Below, piece after piece: positions 47,641 through 58,149 of a stretch of 60,000 nucleotides of DNA (its first letter is position 1; each line of letters opens with the position of its first letter). Made by a program: the position numbers and the translations under genes. A model generated the notes under the pieces. That model ran no database searches and had not been told where the DNA came from. It saw only the letters and a program-made list of their open reading frames with translations. The stretch is from Takakia lepidozioides (lineage: Eukaryota > Streptophyta > Takakiopsida > Takakiales > Takakiaceae), in NCBI GenBank assembly GCA_030704615.1, contig CM060733.1, positions 27,468,001 through 27,528,000 on the forward strand. The letters are read 5' to 3'.

Positions 47641-50540
47641 CCACCGCTTACCCCTTGCCTGGCCAACCCTACCCACCCCGAGGCCTTCGTCATTGAGGCT
47701 ATCCTCGGCATTAGGACCCAAACCTCCCTCGACGCATACAACGCCACCTGTGTTGATACATACTACCTATGTAAATGGGCGGGTTTCTCTGTCGAAGATA
47801 ACACCTGGCAAATCGAAGAAGACCTCTTCGGTACCCATGATGATTGCGACCCTACCCACAACCGTAGTCTCCTTATCAAATTCCATAAAACAACGAACAC
47901 CAACTACTTAGCACACACCCACCAACAACATGTTCTCAATCACAACCAATTGACGCTAGGTACATTCATACCCCCCTTGTCGCCCAACATTTTCAAATAC
48001 ACATATCTGAATGCAACCCCGACAAAGATATTAACCAAGTCTCCCCGATCATATGCCCTAGCCGTACCGCATCCAATATCTACACACTTAACGGACACTT
48101 TGTCGGGCCCATCTCTCATGTCAGGCTCTCCTGGCTCTGGGACAGATATGCTGCTTCCACCACCGACACCAACCTACTACAACCTCCAAAGCAAGACTTC
48201 GCCACCGAGGTCTGCTGGCTTGTGGACAGATACTTACGTGATACCCCCACAAAAAAACCTCGCATCCTCGACAAACTAGCACAAGCTTATACTCATAGCA
48301 CTGTACCCTTTGGCATCCTCAAATTCCTCATCTCCTCTTTCCAACTTACCCACTCATACTACTCAAGCCCGTTCACTTGCCCCCTTGAGCTCGCTTCTTA
48401 TGACAGCCTGCATCCCCGTGACTGTATATTTGGAGCCATGGGCTCTGCAACTCATCATTCTTGGTCCGGTGGGGGCCTAGCGCATCCGCCACCCGGGCCC
48501 CTCACGCATGAGGCTCTACAATGGGCGCGCCTTGCCGCCCACTCCTCTCCCTCCGCCACCACTATTCTCATTCTTACACAACAAAACTCATCTGACCACC
48601 AACACCCCCTCCTATATCTCCCTCCAGATGTAATACCCTTAGCCGCCATCGAACCCAACCATCTTTGATATCATAACTTGCCTTTCCCAAAATACCTTCG
48701 TCACAAGGAACCTTCTCTGACCCTACTACTGCTTGTCCAAGCTACCTCTTGCCCGCCTATACCCCCCGACTTCCCCACTCACCTCAATCATCTACTTTCT
48801 GATACCCATGGTATGCTACTCACCACATACCCACCTTCACCATCACACAGCCCCCCCTCTAGGCCACCTCCTAGGCTAAAAGCATGGGCCAAAGCACCCC
48901 CCCGCCCCATTGCCATACATACTATCTCCCACAACGCCCCTCCGGTTTACCTAGGGCCCACTTCCCCCAAATACCCCCCTCCCACTACACAGACGGCTCC
49001 CACTCTGGATCCCACGCCGGATACGGCGTCTACCATGCTGCCACCAATACAAGGACTGCACACCGTCTCCCAGGCCCTGCAACCATACTCCGTGCCGAAC
49101 TTATGGCTATTTTTTAAGCTCTCCCACAATTAACCTCATTCCCGCCCCCATACTATATTTTCACGGATAGCCTAAACTCTCTCTTCATCCTTCGCAACCA
49201 CCTCGCTTGTCCCTCCTCCCACCATCACCACCCCGATCGAAATCTTATCACCGCTATTATCAACCTTGCTATTTCCATCAATAAACCCATCCATTTTTTC
49301 AAAGTTCGGGCATTAACGGCAACGAGGAGGCTGACCTTCTTGCCCAACTGGGGGTCTCCAAACCTCCAGTGACCCTTCGGCAGACCCTATACACATTGCT
49401 CATACGCTCCCCTTCTGGCTGATTCACCCGGTACCTGACCCCCCCAGAGCCCCGGCCAATCCGAAACCTTCTTACTACCCTGACTAAAGAAGCCAACAAA
49501 CAAGCCTCAACCTCTGTCAGCCACACTAAACTTCATATCCAAAGATGGACCCTCTCCAATATACTCCACCACAAACTATCAAACCACTTTTGGCACACTA
49601 AAGCCACATCTGACGCTCAAATACGACAGATCCTTAAATTTTGATACGCCCAATACATGGGCCACCAACGCAAACACACCTTCTGGCCAACCATATACCC
49701 CTCACCCCATTGTCCTCTTTGCTCCCACATCCACGCTACAAGAGATACATGGCCCCATCTTCTTAACAAATGCCCCCACCCCGTCATCCACGGGCTTCAT
49801 ATTGCGCGCCATAACCATGCCGTATGGCATATCCATAAACTTCTACTACGACGTAATGAAACTAGATGGTTCTCACTTATCAATGCTGGCACCTACCAGG
49901 GCCGGCCCCCAGATCACACAATACCTACATGGCTACTCCCGTGTATATGTCACCCCCACGCAGCATGTACATGCCCTTCCCGACTCTACCCGGATATTCC
50001 CCAGCTCCTCCATCCTCGAAAAGCGCCAAAAATATGCACCACTTATTATTGCTATCCGCCGGAGGGGATGGGCCACAGGCCCTCTTACAGTCATCACTGC
50101 CGGCACCAGAGGGGGTATCCATAATGCCAGCATCTCGGACCTTCAAGATAACTTCAATCTCCCCATCACTTCTATCCATAAATGCTTCAAAGCCATTCAC
50201 CTCACGGCAGAGCGATCTCTTACTGCTATCAATACCAACAAATGACAACTCGAATCTAATCCTTCTCTTGCCTCCTAGGCACCCTGGGCGTCTTTGGGTA
50301 CCCTATGGGTAACCATGGGGTACCCCATGGGTCTCCATGGGTACCATACGGAACCCTTAGCTGCCGGGTACCACCCCTTAGGTGGTCACTTGGTGTCCTC
50401 TAGACACCGGTTATTTTTACATAGGGCCCACCCCTGAAAAGGGGCAGTAGCCGCAAGGCGAAGTGGCTCTTAGTTACGCCGGCCTCGGCCGGAGTCTTCT
50501 CTCTCTTTCTTCCTTAGTTAATTAAGATAGAAGGCACATT
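47641..50540 (+). mobile_element. LINE-like element, 3' half: chromodomain, unknown domain, RNase H, zinc motif
   Basis: Domains in order. A chromodomain-like segment (about 47680-47835: FVIEAILG, then YYLCKWAGFSVEDNTWQIEE). A long unrecognised domain (about 48030-48840) containing HFVGPISHVRLSWLWDRY, YYSSPFTCPLELASYDSLHP and RDCIFGA, then WSGGGLAHPPPGPLTHEALQ. An RNase H domain (about 48985-49370) with all four acidic positions readable (YTDGS, RAELMAI, FTDSLNS, GNEEADLL). A zinc motif (CPLC...H...C, about 49711-49785). The 3' end (50250-50500) is rich in GGTACCC/CCATGG palindromes. Two frameshifts and stops at 49115, 49420 and 49642 make it dead. The order RT-RNase H-zinc motif fits LINE ORF2; the chromodomain is the odd part. 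It begins abruptly in PPR sequence and ends next to the gypsy gag. Confidence 0.75.
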
Positions 50541-50547
50541 TGCGAAA

Positions 50548-50784
50548 ATGGTCGCCACATTGCAGAGTCTTCAGCTCTAGATGCAAGAACTTTGTATGTC
50601 TACCGCCCAATTACAAGCTGATCAGTCTCAAGATCTTGGCAACGCTCTCCACAATTTGCAACAACAAATTTCAGAGTTAAAGGAGTCGAACAATGGATCT
50701 TCAACCATACGAGTCCCTACTGCAACAGCTCCTACTGCAACGGTTCTTCTTCAACAGATTATGAGATAACCAAAGATTAGCATG
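50548..50784 (+). pseudogene. Gypsy gag, N-terminal part
   Basis: The frame reads MVATLQSLQL, a TAG (50578), then a glutamine-rich coil (ADQSQDLGNALHNLQQQISE) and ends ...PKIS at the CACTA insertion. The continuation PEKFDGTRS after 55252 is the usual gypsy gag sequence, so the two halves join cleanly once the insert and one ATG are removed. The TAG corresponds to a Gln codon in the expected run. Confidence 0.85.
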
Positions 50785-51171
50785 CACTACAACAGATTCC
50801 GGCTTTAACGTCTGCCACATTTGCCTAGTCGTAGCATATATGTCTACAAAATGCAAGGGGGCAATCCTGGTTGTCATTTGTGACCAGCAGAAGTCGTATA
50901 TGCCACCTTGTACCTCCGCCACGTCAGGATCTGCGGTCAAACACGTTTGACCACATAGGGGAAGATGGTAGATACGACTAGGAGTCATGGCCAAAACTGC
51001 AACATGATGACGTGGGCATGGGAATGTATAACTGCACGTGACGATTGCCGGTTGCCCAAGGAGTGTCTACGTGGACGATGCAAACATAAATGGATGAAAC
51101 ATATGCAGGATGTGATTGCAAATGACAACGTGTCAACATATCATTGCTCGCGGGCACTAAGCCACACCCTG

Positions 51172-51300
51172 TGAATGAATGAATGATTAGGATGAATTAG
51201 GTGAAACTCATTTAAAGATTTATTTTGGATGAATGGATGAAATTAAAATGGCCAAAAAATGGAAAAACAAATGAATGGATGGATGTATTGATGGAAAACC
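51172..51300. repeat. GAAT/GGAT-rich microsatellite-like stretch
   Basis: Imperfect runs of (GAAT)n and (GGAT)n, such as TGAATGAATGAATGATTAGG and GAATGGATGGATG, alternate with AT-rich sequence inside the CACTA element. Confidence 0.6.
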
Positions 51301-51750
51301 CAAAATCCATCCATCTATCGAGGATCTAATTTACATTAGAAAAATTCTATAGATTTTTGGTCAGGTCCAAAAAACTAAAATCTAGGTCTGGATAAGTAGA
51401 TTTCCCCTTTCTGCAGCTATCCCCCCAAAAACTGCGTCAAACGGAGCTCATTTGACAAAGATATGACCAACCAGGCTCTTTAAACATAACACCCTTTTAA
51501 AAAAATATAAAAATATAAGGGAAAATCTATTTTCAATAACTTGACTTGGTTCCCTGTTCCTTGGTTCCCTAAGAATTCCCTGGACTCATGCCTGGCTCAT
51601 ATCTGAAAAATAACGATCTTAGATTCTTAACTCAATCGCTCCACAGTGGAATTACCATGATAAAGGTAATGTCTTCTCATCCATCCAGTCATGAGTAGAG
51701 GGGACTTAGCGTTTTTTGTGTCTCCCATGCCATCTGTTTGTTTTCTTTGT

Positions 51751-51905
51751 GTCGAGTTTGATCGTGAGAGACGACAATCAGGACAGAGTTGTGTTTGCTT
51801 TATTTTAGTGTCGAGTCTGATCATGAGAGACGTCGAACAGGGCGGAGCTATGTTTGTTTTGTTTTAGGGTCGAGTCTGATTATGAGAGACGACGAGCAGA
51901 GCTAG
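51751..51905. repeat. 59-bp tandem repeat, about 2.6 copies
   Basis: Copies beginning GTCGAGTTTGATCGTGAGAG lie at 51751, 51810 and 51869, spaced exactly 59 bp. The first two end in TTTTAG-like T-rich sequence, and the last is cut after GACGACGAGCAGAG. The repeat is within the CACTA interior. Confidence 0.85.
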
Positions 51906-52239
51906 TGGGATAGGGGGCAGACAGGGACTCAAACCCTAGAATCGGGGCACGAAGAAATCCGTCATGTGCGAAATCATTTCCAGCTCGGCATGATGCGAGG
52001 CTTCTCGGATGAGCCAAGCGAGAGGACAGGGCCTTGCGTATGGAGCGGGTGTGCAGGAGCGTATGCCTTGTGCAAATGTGTGAATTTTGCTTTGTTTGCC
52101 CCTGTTTTCTCTCACTGAAGTCGGAAGCAGGTTTGTTCGTCTTGGTTTCAGTAAAGGAGTTGGGTTGCTAGTCGGTTGAATCCTCCATGGTTGAAAGAAA
52201 AGCTAGCTGCCATGACACGAGGTCAATGAAAGTGGTAAC

Positions 52240-53240
52240 GGCTCATTCTTCAGCACATTTCAGCCTGTTTTGCCCTCTTATCAGAGTCGACCCTGATTTC
52301 CATGTTGAATTCTACAAGTTAGCTTGTTAGGTTGATCTATGGCGGTCTAAATTTTTTTGGCATGTGACTGCCAATGTGGCAACAGGAAAGTATCCAAGAA
52401 CATATAGGGATGAGGAGAAGTTGTGGAAGGAATATTTTTCCGACCCCAGTCAATGGTGGGACGATCGAGGAAAAAAGGTGAATGCCTGTTACAATCCAGA
52501 GAGAAGTAGACGCCATTCAGCATAGGAACTAGTGTGTTATGAGTAGGGTTGGGGTGTTTGCTAGAACAAATCAAGGCCTTCAATGTCAGCCGTTCGAAGC
52601 AAGGCAAGGATGTATGCGTGATGTGTGCAGAGGCTGGGATAGCTAAAAGGAGCAAGGATAGAGTGTGGGTCCAGATTCATCCAATAGGGCAGGATATCAA
52701 GCACAAGATTACCTATGATTCCCAGTGGATCAGAGCTACAAGAAACTTGGGCACCTTCTTCTTCAACCTATTTCAGCTTGTTTTGCCCTCTCACCAGACT
52801 TGGCCCTGAGATGCATATTGAATGTTGTAAGTTAGCTCATTACTCGTTGATAAGTAGGGTTGGGGGTGTTTGCTGGAACAATTCTAGGCTGTCATTGTCA
52901 GCTGCTAGCAAGAAGACAAAGATGTATGCTTGTTTTTTGCAGTGTCATAGAGAGTTGAAGGAGCAGGGATAGAGTGTGTGTCCAGATTCATCCAAGAGGG
53001 CCGATTTTAAGCTCCACGTTACCTATGATTTGCATGGATAGATGGTCAACTGGAAGCCGCAGCAGCAACGGCACAATTGATAAAAATCAGGCACTGCTAA
53101 TGAAGGCATCTTCTTCAACACATTTCACCCTGTTTTCCCCTCTTATCAGAATCGGCCCTCAATTTTCATGTTCAATTCTGCAAGTTAGCTATTGAGTGAA
53201 TGTAGTTGGGAGTGACTTTGACAGGATACTGCCAATGTGA
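52240..53240 (+). pseudogene. OSB-like gene fragments, repeated and broken
   Basis: At about 52375-52480 the plus strand reads KYPRTYRDEEKLWKEYFSDP, then SQWWDDRGKKVN. This resembles the start of the PDF motif of plant organellar single-stranded DNA-binding (OSB) proteins ('LW...F..P..WWD.R..K'). Around it, three diverged copies of FSLFCPLIR..PD/EMH..F.KLA occur (52250, 52755, 53105), as well as two copies of a WVQIHP/FIQEGR..K..ITYDS-like segment (52660 and 52980, again at 54310). Stops and frameshifts separate them. The OSB assignment rests on one motif and is tentative; the repetition is directly visible. Confidence 0.45.
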
Positions 53241-53289
53241 CAAGGATATGCATTGAACTCATTGATAGCGGGATATTGGGATAACTCTC

Positions 53290-54300
53290 GGCCATTTGCC
53301 ATCGTCAAAGCTGAAATTGTACTAGTTGTCATTCTGAACACTGCCCTGGTGGACATGTATGCCAAATGTGGGTGCGAAGGGAGAGTTCGACAACATGGCT
53401 AAATGAGATGTGGTGTTGTGGAGTGCCATGATTGCAAGGTATGTGCAGCATGGGTGTGGAAATAAGGCTTTGGAAACCTAAGAGCAAATGATGTGGGAAA
53501 GGATGAAGCCAGACCAGGTCATGTTCATTTGTGTTTGTAATATGCATATGCGAGCCTAGAAGCCCTGGGAAGGGGCCAAGAGGTTCATGGTGACATCATC
53601 AAAGCTGGAATTGTACCTGATGTCATTCTGAACATTCCCTTGGTGTACATGTATGTCAAATGCGAGCCTGGTAGCCCTGGAAAGGACGCAACGGTCCATG
53701 GTGACATTGTCAAAGCTGGAATTGTACCACTAGATGTCTCTAAACACTGCCTTGGTGGATATGTATGTCAAATGCAAGCCTGGCAGCCCTGAAAAATGGT
53801 GCAGAGGTCCACGGTAACATCGTCAAAGCTAGTGTTGTATCTGATGTGATTCTGAATGTTGCCGTAGTGGACATGTATGCCAAGTTTGGGTACAACTGCA
53901 AGGATACAAATGGCATGCAGTTTGATAATATGGCTGAATGAGATGTGGTATCAGTCTAGCCCATAATTGCACTTAACTAGAGTAGGCAATGAGTGAAGAC
54001 GAGGTTCGTGGTGACATCGTCCAAGCTGGAATTGAATTGATGTCGTTCTGAAATATGCCCTTGTGGTGAGGGCGTGCAGAGCAGGAGCGCGGGATGGGGC
54101 TTTGGAGACCTGAAAGCAAATGATGGGGGAAGGGGTGAAGCTCGACCACATCATGTTTGTGTGCGTTTGCAGTGCGTGTGCAAGCCTGGCAGCCCTGGAA
54201 AGCACGTGCAAAGAGATACATGGTTGCATCACCAAAGCTGAAATTGTACCAGATGTGATTCTGAACAATACCCTTGTGGGCATGGATAGCTGAAGGAGCA
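53290..54300 (+). pseudogene. Captured PPR fragments inside the CACTA element
   Basis: Broken PPR pieces follow one another: VILNTALVDMYAKCG (53330), ERDVVSW with its Arg codon as TGA (53404 and 53939), the AGIVPDVILN block (53600), the ACASLAAL block (54175) and VILNNTLV (54255). They are the same type as the array at 43430-46735, shorter and with more deletions. The orientation is the same as the CACTA left-to-right direction. A sequence for WVDGQLEAAAATQLIKSD follows at about 54400. Confidence 0.8.
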
Positions 54301-55251
54301 GGGATTGAGTGTGGGCACAGATTCATCCAAGAGGGCCGGATTTTCAAGCTCCAGATTACCTATGATTCATTGTGGAAGGATAGCTAAAAGAAACCTGCAT
54401 GGGTAGATGGTCAACTGGAAGCCGCAGCAGCAGCGACACAATTGATAAAATCAGACACTGCTAATGAAGGTAGTGGATTGCTGAAGTTCGAGAGATGTCA
54501 GTGTATGCATCTTCTGCTCAGGCATTTGGAAGTCTACATAGACTTTGCAGCTTTGTGCATTTTTGTAGCAGCACCGGATCAGATTATGGAACGGATCTCT
54601 GAACATTAAGTCACGTTGTATTTGAATCGATGTTCCAATTTCAAATGTGCTTTCATGTTTCAATGGTGTTTTCGTGTGTTTTCAATGGTGCTTTCATGTT
54701 TCAATGCTGCTAGAGTTAGGCCCATGACTACGGTCATGTACACGACTACCTCCCATCCACAGAGTCTCCGCAACGTGCCACTTTCACCCCTCATGTTCGC
54801 CCATACTCATGCTACGTGCAGTATCTAGAGTGCGCCATGGAAGTCATATGCTCCAGTCATAACAACCACCCCCATCTTGCATAATTTGATTCCACGTGTC
54901 ATGTCCAGTCTTCTCCACGTGTTGTCCTGGGGTTAATCTGCGGAAGTCATATATGCCAGTCGTAAAGACCCTGTCGCCTTCCCTTTGATGTGACACGTAG
55001 CATATCACTTCCGTTCCACGTGAAGCTGATATGGATTCGCAGTCATTTACTACGGTCTTATCAATAACTATGATTAGGCGTCCCCGTTGCCACGTCAAAA
55101 GTGAGCTCCACGAATGGCAGATACGATTTTATGACGCTTACGACTCATTTGTCATCACTGACTGGGTTTATCTGACTGGGCAGTCATACAGACATAAAAG
55201 GCTGATACGACTGGAAAATAGCAGACGTAAAAGCCGGATTCTGTTGTAGTG

Positions 55252-56080
55252 ATGCCTGAGAAATTTGATGGGACAAGATCAAGATTTCGCGGTTTTGTTC
55301 AAGAAATACGACTGTTCCTACGACTACATCCACAACGCTACCCCGATGAAGATATTTAAGTGAGATTTGTGGGCACCCTTCTATCAGGCACTGCCCTATC
55401 TTGGTTTGCACCGCTATTAGAAAAGAAATTGTATTAACTATACAATTTTGAAGCATTCATGTCTGAGTTCATTGCAACGTTTGGAGAAAATGATAGGGAG
55501 AGAGTTGCAGAGACAAAGATGCGAAATCTTCGACAAAGAGCACGTCCTGCTTCCGTTTATGCTGCCGAATTTCGACAACTTGCGTGCGACCTCGACTAGA
55601 ATGAGAAGAGTCTCATTAGTCAGTTTCGATGTGGGCTAAAGGAGGATGTAAAAGATTTGTTGCTGACAATGCCAAACATGAGCACACTGAGCGAGTTCAT
55701 TACCCAAGTCATTGCATGCGATAATCGTTTGTTCGAAAGACGTCAAGAGAAGCGATATGGATGGTCGACGACGCATCATGCCGCTGCTACTACGGCACCA
55801 AACACAACGATCCATCAGAGATCCGGTAGTGATCTTATGCAGATTGATGCTGTCCGATTCAAGCCATTGACGCCACAAAAAAAACAAAGTTGGCGCTCGA
55901 ATGGATTATGCATCTATTGCGGAGAAAAATATCACATAGCATTAAACTGCCCCAACAAGAGAAGATTCAAAGTTCGGGGTGCAACTCAAGTGTTCGATAC
56001 GAGGAGGATAGAAAACGAAGATGTTCATGCGGCTGGACACCACAAATTCCTTACCAAAAAAATGTCTCTTTCTACCTCTA
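55252..56080 (+). pseudogene. Gypsy gag, main part with zinc knuckle
   Basis: PEKFDGTRSRFRGFVQEIRL opens the retrotransposon gag domain. It continues through GTLLSGTALSWFAPLLEKKL and AETKMRNLRQRARPASVYAA to the zinc knuckle CIYCGEKYHIALNC (C-X2-C-X4-H-X4-C, at about 55907-55948). In-frame stops occur at 55357 (TAA), 55435 (TAA) and 55597 (TAG). Each fits a single C-to-T or G-to-A change from Gln, Gln and Trp. Confidence 0.9.
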
Positions 56081-56084
56081 GACC

Positions 56085-56470
56085 CTGTACATTGCTTCAC
56101 AGTTCCGGTAAAAATCAGAGTGCAAAATCGAGATATCTCTGTAGAAGCACAATTGGACTTAAGGGCTTCAACATGTTTTATTGACAAAAACTTTGCGAAG
56201 CAACACAATTTAACGCTCGTAAAGAAGAAACTTTTGGCCCCCGTTGAAGTCATCGATGGACGACCGTTAGCATCAGGGAATATTGACCATGAAACTCGAC
56301 CACTTGAAGTGAAGCTTGAAGATCAAGCATCACATATTGTTTTCAACATCATACAGTCTCCAACGAATCCGGTGATCCTTGGACTTCCCTGATTCGTACT
56401 TCACAATCCTGACATCGACTGGCGATCGCGAAAAATTTCTGCAAGACAAAAATGTAAAAATATCAAAGGT
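56085..56470 (+). pseudogene. Gypsy aspartic protease with altered active site
   Basis: The segment VQNRDISVEAQLDLRASTCF aligns with retroviral-type proteases, where D-S/T-G-A is expected. Here the triad reads DLR: the aspartate remains but the Ser/Thr and Gly are replaced. The flap/C-terminal part (NPVILGLP, then TGA 56390, then FVLHNPDIDW) is recognisable. Both features suggest an inactive enzyme. Confidence 0.8.
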
Positions 56471-56679
56471 ATTCAACCCCTGTTCCTTGGAGCTAGAGCT
56501 TTCATGAGAGCTACCAAAAAAAGATGCGGCATTTGCACTTTATGTGACTCCGATCAATACCACAACAGACAAATGTACTTCGACATTACCTACTCAATAT
56601 CAAGATTTCAAGGATGGCTTCGAGAAGAAAAATGCAGACATATTGCCAGAACATTGACCTTATGACTGTGCAATTGAGT

Positions 56680-57600
56680 TACAAGAAGGAGCCCAACCAC
56701 CATTCGGCCCAATCTATAACTTATCCCAAACGGAGTTAGCTGCATTACGTGAGTACATTGATGAAAATTTGTCGAAGAACTTCCTCCAACATTCAAAATC
56801 ACATGTGGGGGCGCCTATTTTGTTTGTGAACAAGAAAGACGGATCATTACGCATGTGTGTGGACTATCGCGGTTTCAACAAAGTCACAATTAAGAATCGT
56901 TATCCGTTGCCGCTGATTTCTGGGCTTCGCGACCAACTGGGACGAACGAAGATTTTCACCAAAATTGACTTGAGATGAGCTTATAACCTTGTATGGATAA
57001 ATGAAGGAGACGAATGGAAAACAGCTTTTCGAACAAGGTATGGACATTTTGAATACAATGTTATGCCTTTCGGTCTTACAAATGCTCCAGCAATTTTCCA
57101 ACACATGATGAATGACATATTTCAAGAATTTTTAGATGACTTTGTAGTCATCTATTTGGACGACATTTTGATATTTTCACAGAATGAAGAAGAACGTGGC
57201 CGCCATATACGCCTTGTCCTTGATAAATTAAGAGAAAGAGGACTGTATGTTAAGTTGGAAAAATGTCTTTTCCATCAATCTGAGGTCGAATTTCTAGGCT
57301 ACATTATTTCCAACAAAGGCGTCTTTATGGATCAGAAGAAAATACAAACCGTCATCGAGTGGATTAAACCAACTTCGGTCCGAGATATATAATGTTTTCT
57401 GGGATTTGCAATTTTTTATAGAATCTTCATCAAGGACTACTCCAAAATTGTTGCACCATTGACACGACTCACAAGGAAGGACAAATTTGTATGGGACGAG
57501 AAGGCTGACCAAGCATTTGAAAGGCTGAAGCAGGCATTTACAACGGCTCCAATACTGGTATGCAGACCAATCTAAACCATTCTTTTTGGAAGCAGATACA
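56680..57600 (+). pseudogene. Gypsy reverse transcriptase
   Basis: The RT is easily readable: [47 protein letters not shown], a stop (TGA 56976), AYN, then FGLTNAPAIFQHMMNDIF and the catalytic VVIYLDDILIFS. The connection to RNase H (KCLFHQSEVEFLGYIIS) follows. Another stop lies at 57390 (RDI*CFLGF). Upstream, PEH at 56652 is followed by TGA where an Arg codon is expected. Confidence 0.92.
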
Positions 57601-57990
57601 TCGGACTTTGCACTTGGCGCGGTACTCTCTCAATACGGTACATATGGCCGACTCCACACTGTTGGTTTTCGTTCTCGCAAATTTGCCTCTGCAGAGATCA
57701 ATTATGAAATCCATGACAAAGAACTTCTAGCGATTATCGATGTTTTTGAGGAGTGGCGTCATCTATAAGAGGAGCTAAACATCACGTCACTGTCTATACC
57801 GATCACAAAAACCTCGAGTATTTTATGAGTGTTTGTGTTTTGAATCGACGTCAAACGAGATGGAGTATATCACTAGCAAGGTTTGATTTTGTTATTACCT
57901 ACTGTCCCGGACATCTTCAAGGAAACCAGATGCTCTTTCTCGACTTTCGTATCTTGCGCCAAAAGAAGAGGATACAACTTTTGACGAACA
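57575..57990 (+). pseudogene. Gypsy RNase H
   Basis: [15 protein letters not shown], then [20 protein letters not shown] and [15 protein letters not shown] form the first half. A frameshift near 57765 separates it from HHVTVYTDHKNLEYFM and FDFVITYCPGHLQGNQ. The catalytic Asp/Glu positions of both halves can be recognised. Confidence 0.88.
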
Positions 57991-58149
57991 AAAATCCATC
58001 ATCTTGAAACCAACAAATCTCCAATTGAATATGTTATCCATGTCCACCTATGATGATGCAAAGATCATAAAGGAGATTCAGGAAACACTGAAGAGCGACC
58101 AATTTGCTACAACACTACGAAGTCAACTAAATTGACCTCGAGACAACCC

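Larger units (their letters stand above)
50785..55251 (+). mobile_element. CACTA-type DNA transposon carrying gene fragments
   Basis: The left end CACTACAACAGATTCCGGCT and the inverted right end CACTACAACAGAATCCGGCT start with the diagnostic CACTA and match at 28 of 30 positions. ATG flanks both sides (50782-50784 and 55252-55254), the 3-bp duplication expected of this superfamily. Subterminal regions hold repeated TACGACT/AGTCGTA and ATATGACTTCC-like motifs on both sides. No transposase is visible, so it is non-autonomous. The interior carries OSB-like and PPR fragments (separate entries) plus simple repeats. It lies within the gag of the gypsy element and is therefore younger than that element. 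Confidence 0.93.
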
